64,000 nucleotides of DNA from Flavobacteriaceae bacterium (GTDB lineage: Bacteria; Bacteroidota; Bacteroidia; Flavobacteriales; Flavobacteriaceae), in the NCBI GenBank assembly GCA_947457615.1, contig CANGWK010000002.1, positions 1-64,000 of the forward strand. Reading direction: 5' to 3'. Position numbers and translations under genes: made by a program. Of the stretch, positions 51,763-60,596 are shown piece after piece. Position 1 is the stretch's first letter. Every line of letters begins with the position of its first letter. The notes beneath the pieces are model-generated. The model was not told the DNA's origin. It made no database searches and was given only the letters and a program-made list of their open reading frames with translations.

Positions 51763-52770
51763 ATGGAAAATAAAAATACAACACTAGGTGAATTTATTAT
51801 TGAAAATCAGAATGCGTTTCAGTATTCTTCTGGAGAATTATCTAGGATCATTAACTCCATTCGTTTGGCAGCTAAAGTTGTAAATTACAAAGTAAATAAG
51901 GCAGGTTTAGTCGATATAATTGGTGCTGCTGGAGAACAAAATATTCAGGGGGAAGACCAGCAAAAACTAGACGTTTATGCAAATGATATTTTTATTCAAA
52001 CACTGATTAATCGGGAAATTGTGTGCGGAATTGCATCTGAAGAAAACGATGATTTCATTACCGTTTCCGGAAATGATGACAGCAATAACAATAAATATGT
52101 AGTTTTAATGGACCCCTTAGATGGGTCTTCTAATATCGATGTGAATGTTTCTGTAGGAACTATTTTTTCAGTTTACAGAAGGGTTTCTCCATTAGGAACA
52201 CCTGTTACGACAGAGGATTTTTTGCAAAAGGGAATTAACCAAGTTGCTGCAGGATATGTTATTTATGGGACTTCGACAATGTTAGTCTATACAACCGGAC
52301 ATGGAGTGAACGGATTTACTTTAAACCCAGCGATAGGGACTTTTTATCTTTCACATCCTAATATGCAATTTTCTAAGGATGGTACTATTTATTCTATTAA
52401 CGAAGGAAATTATGTTCATTTTCCACAAGGAGTGAAAAATTATTTAAAATATTGTCAGCTTGAAGAAGAAGATCGTCCCTATACTTCAAGATATATCGGA
52501 AGTTTAGTTTCGGATATTCATAGAAACATGATTAAGGGTGGAATTTATATCTATCCTACAAGTTCTAAAGCACCTAACGGAAAATTAAGATTGTTATATG
52601 AATGCAATCCAATGGCTTTTATTACGGAGCAAGCAGGGGGAAAAGCCAGCGATGGATATAATAGAATTATGGAAATCGAGCCTACAGAATTACACCAAAG
52701 AGTTCCTTTCTTCTGCGGCAGTTTAAATATGGTAGAAAAAGCCGAAGAGTTTATGAGTGAATTTAAATAA
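51763..52770 (+). CDS. fbp: Fructose-1,6-bisphosphatase, class 1
   Basis: 335 residues from the ATG at 51763. Active-site loop [13 protein letters not shown] (about 123-135), earlier Glu in IASEENDD, and C-terminal [13 protein letters not shown] binding substrate and metal. It dephosphorylates fructose-1,6-bisphosphate in gluconeogenesis. The length is standard for class 1. It is a single gene with a terminator at 52792-52830, divergent from the M48 gene. Confidence 0.96.
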   Translation: MENKNTTLGEFIIENQNAFQYSSGELSRIINSIRLAAKVVNYKVNKAGLVDIIGAAGEQNIQGEDQQKLDVYANDIFIQTLINREIVCGIASEENDDFITVSGNDDSNNNKYVVLMDPLDGSSNIDVNVSVGTIFSVYRRVSPLGTPVTTEDFLQKGINQVAAGYVIYGTSTMLVYTTGHGVNGFTLNPAIGTFYLSHPNMQFSKDGTIYSINEGNYVHFPQGVKNYLKYCQLEEEDRPYTSRYIGSLVSDIHRNMIKGGIYIYPTSSKAPNGKLRLLYECNPMAFITEQAGGKASDGYNRIMEIEPTELHQRVPFFCGSLNMVEKAEEFMSEFK

Positions 52771-52791
52771 AATAAAATCAATTTATTAAAT

Positions 52792-52830
52792 CACCTCCAA
52801 AAAGTTAGAATCTATTTGGGGGTGTTTTTT
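52792..52830 (+). terminator. Intrinsic terminator of fbp
   Basis: Stem CACCTCCAAA (52792-52801) with TTTGGGGGTG (52815-52824), one wobble, T-run after. Confidence 0.9.
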
Positions 52831-52889
52831 AAGTAAATTCAAAATAATTTGTAAGTTTACCATTACAAAAGATTAAAGAGTAATTATTT

Positions 52890-53483
52890 ATGGACGAATT
52901 TATAATTTTTTCAAAAACGGGACTTACGCATGTATTGAACTTACATTCTTATGACCATTTACTTTTTTTGATTGCATTATCTGTTCCTTACGTTGCTAAA
53001 GATTGGAAACGAATTCTTATTTTAATTTCCAGTTTTACTCTTGGACATACTATTTCCTTATTACTTTCGGTTTTTAATATCGTAAAAGTTTTAGATAGTT
53101 GGGTTGAATTATTAATTTTAGCAACTATATTAATAACAGCATTTTATAATATTATTATAATTGGCAAATCTTCTAAAAACAGTACAATCACCTTTATTGC
53201 AACTGTAACTGTTTTCTTTGGAATTCTTCACGGATTAGGATTTTCAAATTACTTCAATACACTTTTACCCGGAAAACCAATAGATAAATTATTGCCCTTA
53301 TTAGAATTTTCTATCGGTATAGAAGTAGCTCAAATAATTGTTGTAATTGCAGTTTTAATACTAGCTTTTATCTCACAGACTTTATTACGCTTCAATAAAC
53401 GTGATTTTGTTCTTTTAATGTCCAGTTTTGTTCTTGGTGTTGTAGTGCCTTTAATTTTAGAAAATCCAATTTTAAAAAAATAA
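52890..53483 (+). CDS. HupE/UreJ-family membrane protein
   Basis: 197 residues with about six TM helices. Conserved histidines typical of HupE/UreJ nickel/cobalt permeases are present: LNLHSYDHLLFL, FTLGHTISL and GILHGLGFS. Relatives take up Ni or Co, but many members are uncharacterised and no hydrogenase or urease gene is nearby, so the metal is a guess. The start is ATG at 52890 after a short leader. Confidence 0.88.
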   Translation: MDEFIIFSKTGLTHVLNLHSYDHLLFLIALSVPYVAKDWKRILILISSFTLGHTISLLLSVFNIVKVLDSWVELLILATILITAFYNIIIIGKSSKNSTITFIATVTVFFGILHGLGFSNYFNTLLPGKPIDKLLPLLEFSIGIEVAQIIVVIAVLILAFISQTLLRFNKRDFVLLMSSFVLGVVVPLILENPILKK

Positions 53484-53508
53484 GTTTTATTTAGAGTAAA
53501 TCACTAGT

Positions 53509-53516
53509 TATATTTG
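53509..53516 (+). promoter_or_regulatory. Promoter -7 element of the dCMP deaminase operon
   Basis: TATATTTG, a perfect match. The leader is about 60 nt to the ATG at 53581. No TTG lies at a suitable distance. Confidence 0.5.
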
Positions 53517-53580
53517 TAGAAATTGGAAAATAACCTGAATAATTTATACTTTTCGCCTTAGTGGCTCGCTGGCTAAAAAA

Positions 53581-54009
53581 ATGAAAGATAAAAAACAAAA
53601 TAAATACGACAAAGCTTATTTAAGAATTGCTGCAGAATGGAGTAAACTTTCTTATTGCAAACGAAAACAAGTAGGAGCTATTATAGTTCGCGACAGAATG
53701 ATCATTTCTGACGGATACAATGGAACTCCCTCAGGGTTTGAAAACTGTTGTGAAGATGCTGAAGGATTAACACAATGGTATGTTCTCCATGCTGAAGCAA
53801 ATGCAATATTAAAAGTTGCGCGTTCTACCCAAACTTGCGACAATGCAACTCTGTATATAACGCTTTCGCCATGCAAAGAGTGCAGTAAACTAATTCACCA
53901 ATCGGGGATAAAAAGAGTAGTTTATAAAAATGGCTACCGCGACACCTCTGGGATTGACTTTTTGGTTAAAGCCGGAATTGAAGTTGCACAAATTGAAGAT
54001 TTAGAATAA
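53581..54009 (+). CDS. dCMP/CMP deaminase-family protein
   Basis: 142 residues with zinc motifs HAE (His70, Glu72) and PCKEC (Cys98, Cys101). NCCEDAEGL near residue 55 belongs to the ComEB/dCMP deaminase type. It converts dCMP to dUMP for thymidylate synthesis. The S41 protease starts 40 bp downstream and is probably co-transcribed. Confidence 0.92.
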   Translation: MKDKKQNKYDKAYLRIAAEWSKLSYCKRKQVGAIIVRDRMIISDGYNGTPSGFENCCEDAEGLTQWYVLHAEANAILKVARSTQTCDNATLYITLSPCKECSKLIHQSGIKRVVYKNGYRDTSGIDFLVKAGIEVAQIEDLE

Positions 54010-54049
54010 AATAGTCGCTTTAACAATAGTGCTTTTTTAGAATAGAATT

Positions 54050-55623
54050 ATGAAAATTGAAAAAACCTATCTGCCATTATTGTTATTCTCCTGCATTGCG
54101 TTGGGAATAGTTATTGGCGGATTTATAAATTACCCAACGACCAAAACTACTTTAGGCAAAAAATATTACAAAACTAAACTCAACAAATTAATTGATTTTA
54201 TTGATAACGAGTATGTAGACGATGTAAAAACGGACTCTATTGTAGATTTTACTTTAACAAGTGTTTTGGCCAATCTTGATCCGCATTCGGTATATGTGCC
54301 AAAAAGCGAGCAGTCTTCAATTGCCGAAAGCATGAAGGGAGATTTTGTTGGAATTGGGGTTAATTTTTATTCTTATAAAGATACTATTGCGGTTATTAAA
54401 CCTATTGCGAATGGTCCGGCAGAAAAAGCAGGAATAAAAGAAGGAGATCGAATATTGTATGCAGATAATTTTCAGCTTTTTGGAAAAAAATTAAAAAGTG
54501 AAGTTTTATTTAGCAAGCTAAAAGGAGAAAAGAATTCGGAAGTTATTCTGACCGTATATAGAAAATCGGAAAACAAAAAACTTAATGTTAAAGTTATACG
54601 CGATGTGGTTTCTATAAAAAGTGTGGATGTTGCTCTATTATTAAATAAAACTACTGGCTACATAAAAATCAATCGTTTTGCAGAAACTACAGGTCAAGAA
54701 TTTCATGTTGCCTTATTGAAATTAAAGAGAAGTGGCATCAATTCATTAGTAATAGATTTGCGCGAAAACGGAGGTGGATTTATGGAAATGGCTGCTGAAG
54801 TTGCCGATGAATTATTAAAAGATAAAGAACTTATTGTATTTACAAAAAATAAAAAAGGTAAAATTGATAAAACATTTGCTTCTGAAAATGGCGATTTCGA
54901 ATCGGGTAGAGTTTCCGTTTTAATTAATGAGAATTCGGCATCCGCTAGTGAAATTTTAGCTGGTGCAATTCAAGATAACGACCGAGGAACAATTTATGGA
55001 AGGAGGTCTTTTGGAAAAGGATTGGTGCAACGCGAAATGGAATTTGACGATGGCTCGGCAGTTCGATTGACTATTGCAAGATATTACACTCCGAGTGGGC
55101 GTTCCATACAAAAACATTATGATAAAGGGGCTAGTGAAGTTTACTATAAAGAATCGGAAAATAGATTTGGAAGTGGTGAATTATATGAAAAAGTAAAATA
55201 AAAATTGCAGATTCCTTAAAATTTAAAACAAAAAAAGGAAGAATTGTATATGGAGGTGGAGGCATCGTTCCGGATGTTTTTGTGCCACTAGAAGTTACTA
55301 AAGGAAATGAGAGTTTGGAATATATTTTAGAATCTGGTGTCGTGGGACACTTTGCTTTTGAACAAATAGACCGAAATCCAAAAGCATTTCAAGGATTGAA
55401 CATGGAGCAATTTCAAATCAAAATGCAAAAAGATTCTTTTTATCTAAAACAATTTGAAAAATATTTATTGAAAGAAGGTATAGATATCGTCTTGAGTAAA
55501 AACACGGATTTGGTAAATCGTTATCTTAGTGCAGAATTCGCCCGACAATTATTTGGTGAAAACCAATACTATCAAATTATTTTGAAAGATGATATTATGA
55601 TAAAAGCAGTACTAAAAAAGTGA
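54050..55623 (+). CDS. S41-family C-terminal processing protease, interrupted by a frameshift
   Basis: N-terminal signal/anchor (about 5-25), PDZ domain (about 90-170), S41 catalytic domain with the nucleophile in NENSASASEILAG (about residue 299) and the general-base Lys in RSFGKGLVQ (about 322). The first frame stops with TAA at 55199-55201. Sequence in the -1 frame continues without a stop from there (KIKIADSLKFKTKKGRIVYG, then VPDVFVPLEVTK) to TGA at 55621-55623. Rejoined, the protein is about 524 residues, normal for the family. One A is probably missing in GTAAAATAAAAA at 55193-55204. Whether this is a real mutation or a sequencing error cannot be told. The catalytic core lies before the break. 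Confidence 0.88.
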
Positions 55624-56232
55624 TTATTTTTTGGTTGAGTCGTGAATTTGACTCGAAATACCGTTATTCCATAAAGTAAGAATATCTGTTGCTACAGCAG
55701 CGCCACTACCCGCAGCGATTGCCAATTGACTTCTATGACCAGCTAAAGTCCCGGCTACATAAATCCCTTCGCCAACTTTGTGATCCTCGTTTTGCAGTTG
55801 AATACGTTGCTTTTCGGGAATAGCCTTTTTATGTGGCTCAACATATTGCATTAAACCATCTATTGCAAAGCTATTAGAAGCGCCAATTGCAATTACAACA
55901 TGTTTAGTACTATAGGAATTTTTATTTGTTACAACAATAAAATTCAGATATTGACCTGTAACAGAAATTACTTTTTCGCCTTCAATTTGATTTATGTGAG
56001 GATATAAATTTTCTAATTGTTCCAAACTTTCTGTTAAGAGCTCCGATCCTAATTTTCCAGAAGGAATTCCGTAAGCATTATTAAATAACGCTTCTTGCAG
56101 AGAAGATGCTTTTTGGTGGGTAATTATTGCAATTTTCTTTTCATGAGCAAATAATTTGTTTTTGGCGGATCCTAAAACTAATGCGCAAGAAACTCCAGAA
56201 ACTCCTCCTCCAACAATTAAAACATCTAACAT
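55624..56232 (-). CDS. Small FAD-dependent pyridine nucleotide-disulfide-type oxidoreductase
   Basis: 202 residues, much shorter than thioredoxin reductase. FAD motif GGGVSG (about 8-13) at the N-terminus and a C-terminal GIYVAGTLAGHRSQLAIAAGSGA segment matching the second FAD contact. The NADPH-binding domain and CxxC are absent, so the partner or electron donor is unclear. Its stop abuts the stop of the convergent S41 gene with no gap. Confidence 0.8.
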   Translation of the reverse strand: MLDVLIVGGGVSGVSCALVLGSAKNKLFAHEKKIAIITHQKASSLQEALFNNAYGIPSGKLGSELLTESLEQLENLYPHINQIEGEKVISVTGQYLNFIVVTNKNSYSTKHVVIAIGASNSFAIDGLMQYVEPHKKAIPEKQRIQLQNEDHKVGEGIYVAGTLAGHRSQLAIAAGSGAAVATDILTLWNNGISSQIHDSTKK

Positions 56233-56278
56233 AAAAAATGAAATTATAAGTTAAAAATCTAAATTCGATTCTAAGAAT

Positions 56279-56479
56279 TTATTGATTTTTAAGTTTGTCA
56301 TCAATTTTTTTTGACATTTTAAAAATAAGGAGTATGAAAACAGCGCAAAAGGAAGCCACAACGCCAATAAGTGCTACTAAGCTATTTCCCTCAAAAGGTT
56401 TTTTAAGGTCAAGCATTGTCATATTGAAAATAACAAGTCCGATAGCAATAACAATCAAAATGGTAGTAAAAATTTTCAT
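56279..56479 (-). CDS. Small two-helix membrane protein, unknown function
   Basis: 66 residues with two hydrophobic segments (about 2-23 and 34-55) and a charged C-terminal tail KMSKKIDDKLKNQ. I recognise no family. It lies between marC and the FAD protein gene on the same strand, 37 bp after marC, and may share its transcript. Confidence 0.65.
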   Translation of the reverse strand: MKIFTTILIVIAIGLVIFNMTMLDLKKPFEGNSLVALIGVVASFCAVFILLIFKMSKKIDDKLKNQ

Positions 56480-56516
56480 AAGGGGAATTTAAAATGTAAA
56501 AATAGTAAAAATGAAA

Positions 56517-57095
56517 TTAAACAAAAAGTCCTTTAACATTAGCTGCAAATAATTTAACAGCTATAGCTAAGAGCACCACCCCAAAGGTTTTCCGGATGAC
56601 CCCCAAACCATTTTTGCCTAACATTTTTTCAATTTTAGAAGAAGATTTTAAAACGATATAAACTAAAATGATGTTTAATAAAATGGCTGTAATAATATAT
56701 ACAGTTTGAAATTGGGAGCGTAAAGATAGTAAAGTGGTCATAGTTCCTGCACCTGCAATTAATGGAAATGCTAACGGGACAATTGATGCCGAACTGGCTT
56801 GTTCTTCTTTGTAAAGGCGTATTCCTAGAATCATCTCTAAGGCTAAGAAAAACAATACAAAAGAACCCGCTACGGCAAAGGAATGGACGTCAATTCCTAT
56901 TAAATTTAGCAATTCTTCTCCAACGAAAAGAAATGTGATCATTATAATTCCTGCTGCTATAGAAGCTTTTTCCGATTCAATATGACCATATTTTTGTCTT
57001 AAATCAACTACAATTGGAATGGTACCAACGATATCAATTACAGCAAAAAGAACCATTCCGATTGTTGCAATTTCTTTAAAATCAAATCCTAACAT
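56517..57095 (-). CDS. MarC-family integral membrane protein
   Basis: 192 residues with about six TM segments. Family features: an N-terminal FAVIDIVGTIPI and a conserved PLAFPLIAGAGTMTTLLSL about residue 105. The function of MarC is not established; early claims of a role in antibiotic resistance were not upheld. A full promoter (TTG 57145-57143, 19-nt spacer, TAATTTTG 57123-57116) lies upstream. Confidence 0.9.
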   Translation of the reverse strand: MLGFDFKEIATIGMVLFAVIDIVGTIPIVVDLRQKYGHIESEKASIAAGIIMITFLFVGEELLNLIGIDVHSFAVAGSFVLFFLALEMILGIRLYKEEQASSASIVPLAFPLIAGAGTMTTLLSLRSQFQTVYIITAILLNIILVYIVLKSSSKIEKMLGKNGLGVIRKTFGVVLLAIAVKLFAANVKGLFV

Positions 57096-57115
57096 AATCC
57101 TGTTTATTTAGATTA

Positions 57116-57145
57116 CAAAATTACTCCTTTACAATTTGTCGACAA
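57116..57145 (-). promoter_or_regulatory. Promoter of marC
   Basis: TTG at 57145-57143, a 19-nt spacer and TAATTTTG at 57123-57116. The leader is about 17 nt. Confidence 0.7.
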
Positions 57146-57237
57146 GTAACAACTTTGTTAATTTTAGGATAAATCTATACTAGTAAAATCATTAAAATCC
57201 TTTGTACCTTTGACGGACATTAAAATTAGATAGAACC

Positions 57238-57810
57238 ATGTTTCAGTTAGGAAAAACGATTGTCTCAGAAGATATTTTAGAAAAAGATTTTGTTTGCAAT
57301 CTTTCCGCATGCCATGGTGCTTGTTGCGTTGATGGCGATGCTGGTGCGCCTTTAAGTGACGAAGAAACTAAAATATTGGAAGAAATTTACCCAAAGGTTA
57401 AGCCATTTCTTCGCAAGGAAGGTATTGCAGCTATCGAAAAATTAGGGACTTGGGTACAAGGCGCCGAACAAGATTTAGAAACACCATTAATAGATGAAAA
57501 AGATTGTGCTTATGTTATTTTTGATGGCAAAACCGCACTTTGCGGAATAGAACAAGCCTACAATCAGGGGGTTATTTCTTGGAAAAAACCAGTATCCTGT
57601 CATTTATATCCTATTCGGGTAAAAGATTTTTCAGAATTTTCAGCAGTAAATTATGACCGCTGGGATATTTGTGACCCTGCTTGTTCCTTAGGAAGAGAAC
57701 TGGAAGTCCCAATTTATAAATTTGTTAAAGAAGCTTTGATTCGAAGATTTGGAGAAGACTGGTACATGGAACTTGAAAAAGTTGCCGAAGATTTGAAAAA
57801 GGGTAAATAG
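57238..57810 (+). CDS. DUF3109 family cysteine-rich protein
   Basis: 190 residues. Cysteine cluster in FVCNLSACHGACCVDGDAGAPL (about 19-40), then further Cys in DCAYVIF, ALCGIEQ, PVSCHLYPIRV and ICDPAC. This resembles the YkgJ-type zinc/iron-chelating family, and DUF3109 members probably bind a metal or cluster. No function is known. A TACCTTTG -7 element at 57205-57212 gives a leader of about 20 nt. Confidence 0.88.
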   Translation: MFQLGKTIVSEDILEKDFVCNLSACHGACCVDGDAGAPLSDEETKILEEIYPKVKPFLRKEGIAAIEKLGTWVQGAEQDLETPLIDEKDCAYVIFDGKTALCGIEQAYNQGVISWKKPVSCHLYPIRVKDFSEFSAVNYDRWDICDPACSLGRELEVPIYKFVKEALIRRFGEDWYMELEKVAEDLKKGK

Positions 57811-57947
57811 TGTTAATTTATAATTCAAATAAAATTAGTACTTTATTTGTGCCAAATTGCTGCTGGAGCTGGTCTCTAATTCCCTAGTTTATCCCGGATT
57901 TATATTGAACGAATTTGCATTATGTTTTTTGTTTTCTTTTTTATTAA

Positions 57948-57955
57948 TATATTTG
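57948..57955 (+). promoter_or_regulatory. Promoter -7 element of the four-helix membrane protein gene
   Basis: TATATTTG with TTG at 57929-57931, spacer 16 nt, one less than usual. The leader to the ATG at 57974 is about 14 nt. Confidence 0.55.
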
Positions 57956-57973
57956 TTAAAATAAATTTTCGTT

Positions 57974-58405
57974 ATGTACAATTTTATTCAAAAATTCCAT
58001 TCAGGTTGGGCTTATTTAGTACTTCTATTATTAGTAATTACAGTTATTAATTCTTTAATTGGAATGATTTCCAAAAAAGAATTTACTGGAAAAGACAGAA
58101 AAATAGCATTATTCGGATTATTATTTACTCACATTCAACTAGTTTTTGGAATAATTCTGTATTTTGTTTCTCCATTAGGAAAAGCAAGTTTAGGACAAAT
58201 GAGTGACGCTACATTACGATTAACTTCATTGGAGCACCCATTAATTAATATCCTAGCAATTGTTTTAATTACTATTGGATGGTCAAAACATAAAAAATCT
58301 ACTACTAGCGAATCTAAATTTAAAACTATTTCCGTTTTTTATGGTTTAGGATTACTTTTAATTTTAGCTAGAATTCCATGGCATTTATGGTTTAACAAAA
58401 TGTAA
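57974..58405 (+). CDS. Four-helix membrane protein, possible haem-binding (cytochrome b-like)
   Basis: 143 residues with four TM segments (about 10-32, 43-65, 88-106, 118-138). Histidines lie near helix ends: His9 in KFHSGWAYL, His53 in FTHIQL, His88 in EHPLIN and one in PWHLWF. Similar Flavobacteriaceae proteins are sometimes labelled cytochrome B, but haem binding is inference from the His pattern. It is followed by the RlpA-like gene after 36 bp, probably on the same transcript. Confidence 0.7.
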   Translation: MYNFIQKFHSGWAYLVLLLLVITVINSLIGMISKKEFTGKDRKIALFGLLFTHIQLVFGIILYFVSPLGKASLGQMSDATLRLTSLEHPLINILAIVLITIGWSKHKKSTTSESKFKTISVFYGLGLLLILARIPWHLWFNKM

Positions 58406-58441
58406 ACTCCTCTTTCTTCTAGTATTTAAATACCCGATCTA

Positions 58442-58933
58442 ATGAAAATTCGAAATTCAAAACTTCTCTTACTTATTATTGTTTTAATTGGCACGAGTAT
58501 TTTTGCACAATCTATTTTAGTTGGAAAAAAAGAGAGCAAAGCAGTAAGTAAAGATTCTGTAAAAAAAATTATGCTTTCCGAAAAAGAAACAACGACTATA
58601 GATTCAACTATTGTAAATAATAGTAAATATAAACCTTACAAGAAAAATGCTCATGCCTCTTATTATGCTGAAAAATTTCATGGACGAAAAACTGCTAGTG
58701 GAAAGATTTTTGATATGTATAAACTTACTGCTGCCCACAAAACACTACCTTTCGGCACTAAAATGAAAGTCACAAATGAGAGTAATGGAAAAAGTGTAAT
58801 AGTAGAAATTACAGATAGAGGACCTTTTGTTAGAGGTCGTGAACTAGACTTATCTAAAAAAGCTTTTTTTACAATTGCATCCAGCGCTGGAGCAGGTTAT
58901 ATTAAAGTTACTTTAGAAATTTTGCAAAAATAA
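58442..58933 (+). CDS. RlpA-like double-psi beta-barrel protein
   Basis: 163 residues. Signal peptide (about 1-24, ending IFAQ), a Ser/Lys-rich linker, and a C-terminal RlpA-like domain: ASYYAEKFHGRKTASGKIF, LPFGTKMKVTN and the catalytic-type VEITDRGPFVRGRELDLS. RlpA proteins cleave naked glycan strands of peptidoglycan, so a periplasmic lytic transglycosylase role is likely. No SPOR domain is present. The stop abuts the convergent CYTH gene. Confidence 0.9.
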   Translation: MKIRNSKLLLLIIVLIGTSIFAQSILVGKKESKAVSKDSVKKIMLSEKETTTIDSTIVNNSKYKPYKKNAHASYYAEKFHGRKTASGKIFDMYKLTAAHKTLPFGTKMKVTNESNGKSVIVEITDRGPFVRGRELDLSKKAFFTIASSAGAGYIKVTLEILQK

Positions 58934-59401
58934 TTACCACATTTTAAAGGAAAATATACTTAAATAGGAATTATAATAGCGTTTATCTCCAGTAACTTCT
59001 TTCCCAAGCCAACTAGGTAGTAGAATAGATTCGTTTTCATCATTAAGTTCTATTTCGGCAAGAGTTAACCCTTCATTTTCTCCGTGAAAAACATCTACTT
59101 CTATAATATGATTGCCTGATTTAACGTCATAACGGGTTTTTTCGATAACTCCTTTTTCGCATAAAGGCAATAATAATTTGGCTTCCTCTAGTGGAATTTC
59201 TTTCTCCCATTCCATTCGAGATGTGCCACTTTCATTACCAATTCCTTTAATAGTAATAAATCCTTTATTCCCTTTTATTCGGATGCGGACTGTTCTTTCT
59301 GGATTCGAATTAAGATATCCTTGAGCAATGTTGTGTTGCGCATAAGATTCGGCTATAAAAGCTGAAGAAGTTACTAAAAATTTGCGTTCTATTTCTATCA
59401 T
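58934..59401 (-). CDS. CYTH-domain (triphosphate tunnel) protein
   Basis: 155 residues starting MIEIERKFLV, the EXEXK signature of CYTH proteins. Alternating basic/acidic strands follow (RTVRIRIKG, RMEWEKEIP, EVDVFHGENEGLTLAEIEL), as in the tunnel fold that binds triphosphates with metal ions. Bacterial relatives are inorganic triphosphatases or of unknown substrate. It reads toward the RlpA-like gene. Confidence 0.92.
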   Translation of the reverse strand: MIEIERKFLVTSSAFIAESYAQHNIAQGYLNSNPERTVRIRIKGNKGFITIKGIGNESGTSRMEWEKEIPLEEAKLLLPLCEKGVIEKTRYDVKSGNHIIEVDVFHGENEGLTLAEIELNDENESILLPSWLGKEVTGDKRYYNSYLSIFSFKMW

Positions 59402-59451
59402 AAACTTCTTGTTTTGTTCAAAAATACTATTTCTCGAGACAATAAAAAAAC

Positions 59452-59459
59452 TAAATTTG
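59452..59459 (+). promoter_or_regulatory. Promoter -7 element of dinB, 4 nt before the start codon
   Basis: TAAATTTG matches TAnnTTTG and ends 4 nt before the GTG at 59464. It implies a leaderless mRNA, as for tadA and dxs. No LexA-like palindrome was seen. Confidence 0.55.
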
Positions 59460-59463
59460 TATT

Positions 59464-60546
59464 GTGTCAGAAGAAATACAAGTACGGAAAATTATCCATG
59501 TAGATATGGATGCATTTTATGCTTCAGTAGAGCAGATGGATTTCCCCGAACTTAAAGGGAAACCATTAGCCGTGGGGGGAAGCGAGCTGCGTGGTGTAGT
59601 TTCTGCTGCGAGTTATGAGGCGCGAAAATTTGGAGTGCGAAGTGCTATGAGTGGCATACAAGCAAAACGAAATTGCCCCGACTTAATTTTTGTTCGTCCC
59701 CGTTTTGATCGCTATAAAGAAATATCAAATAAAATCCGAAAAATATTTTTAGATTACACCGATTTGGTCGAACCGCTTTCTTTAGATGAAGCCTACTTAG
59801 ATGTTACACAAAATAAAAAAGGAAATCCGAGCGCGAGTTTGATTGCTCAAGAAATTCGCAAACGGATATATGATGAAGTCGGACTAAATGCTTCTGCTGG
59901 GATTTCAGTAAATAAATTCGTTGCCAAAATTGCCAGTGATTACAATAAACCTAATGGCCAAAAAACAGTAAATCCAGAAGAAGTAGAAGTATTTTTAGAA
60001 AACTTAGAGATTAAAAAGTTCTACGGAATTGGCAAGGTTACTAAAGAGAAAATGTACCAACATGGAATTTTTACGGGTAACGACTTAAAGTCTAAAACTA
60101 AAGAATATCTTGAACTCCATTTTGGCAAAAGTGGTGGATTTTATTACAATATAGTTCGCGGAATACACAACAGTGAGGTTAAACCCGATAGAATTTCAAA
60201 ATCGGTTGCTGCAGAACATACGTTTAATGAAAATTTGACTTCTGAGATTTTTATGATGGAGAAATTAGAACGAATTGCTGCCGAACTAGAAAAACGATTA
60301 AAGAAATATACTCTTTCGGGAAAAACAGTTACTTTGAAAATAAAATATAGCGATTTTACTACACAAACCCGAAGTAAAACCCTTCCCTATTTCATTGCGG
60401 ATAGAGGGTTGCTGTTAGAAACTGCTAAAGAACTATTATACCAAGAACGTATGAAAGACTCCGTTCGGTTGCTCGGTATTTCCTTAAATAATTTAAATAC
60501 CGATGTAAAGAAATCAGTGGTGGTGCAGTTGCGATTTGAGTTTTAA
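59464..60546 (+). CDS. dinB: DNA polymerase IV (Y family)
   Basis: 360 residues from GTG 59464. Catalytic acids: Asp14 in HVDMDAFYASVEQ, and Asp108/Glu109 in PLSLDEAYLDVT. Thumb with GIGKVTKEKM, little-finger domain at the end, and C-terminal QLRFEF, which resembles a beta-clamp-binding motif. It is an error-prone polymerase for damage bypass. It reads away from the divergent CYTH gene and has a terminator 3' of its stop. Confidence 0.95.
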   Translation: MSEEIQVRKIIHVDMDAFYASVEQMDFPELKGKPLAVGGSELRGVVSAASYEARKFGVRSAMSGIQAKRNCPDLIFVRPRFDRYKEISNKIRKIFLDYTDLVEPLSLDEAYLDVTQNKKGNPSASLIAQEIRKRIYDEVGLNASAGISVNKFVAKIASDYNKPNGQKTVNPEEVEVFLENLEIKKFYGIGKVTKEKMYQHGIFTGNDLKSKTKEYLELHFGKSGGFYYNIVRGIHNSEVKPDRISKSVAAEHTFNENLTSEIFMMEKLERIAAELEKRLKKYTLSGKTVTLKIKYSDFTTQTRSKTLPYFIADRGLLLETAKELLYQERMKDSVRLLGISLNNLNTDVKKSVVVQLRFEF

Positions 60547-60585
60547 AAAAAGCCAAGTTTGATATTTTCAAACTTGGCCTTTTTA
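60544..60585. terminator. Bidirectional terminator between dinB and the TonB receptor
   Basis: 11-bp stem GCCAAGTTTGA (60552-60562) with TCAAACTTGGC (60568-60578), TATTT loop, A-run before and T-run after. Confidence 0.93.
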
Positions 60586-60596
60586 TTTGAAATTAA

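Noticed and set aside
55187..55204. Programmed -1 frameshift in the S41 protease
   Set aside because: No X-XXY-YYZ slippery heptamer or downstream stem-loop is evident; a lost A in a homopolymer is simpler.
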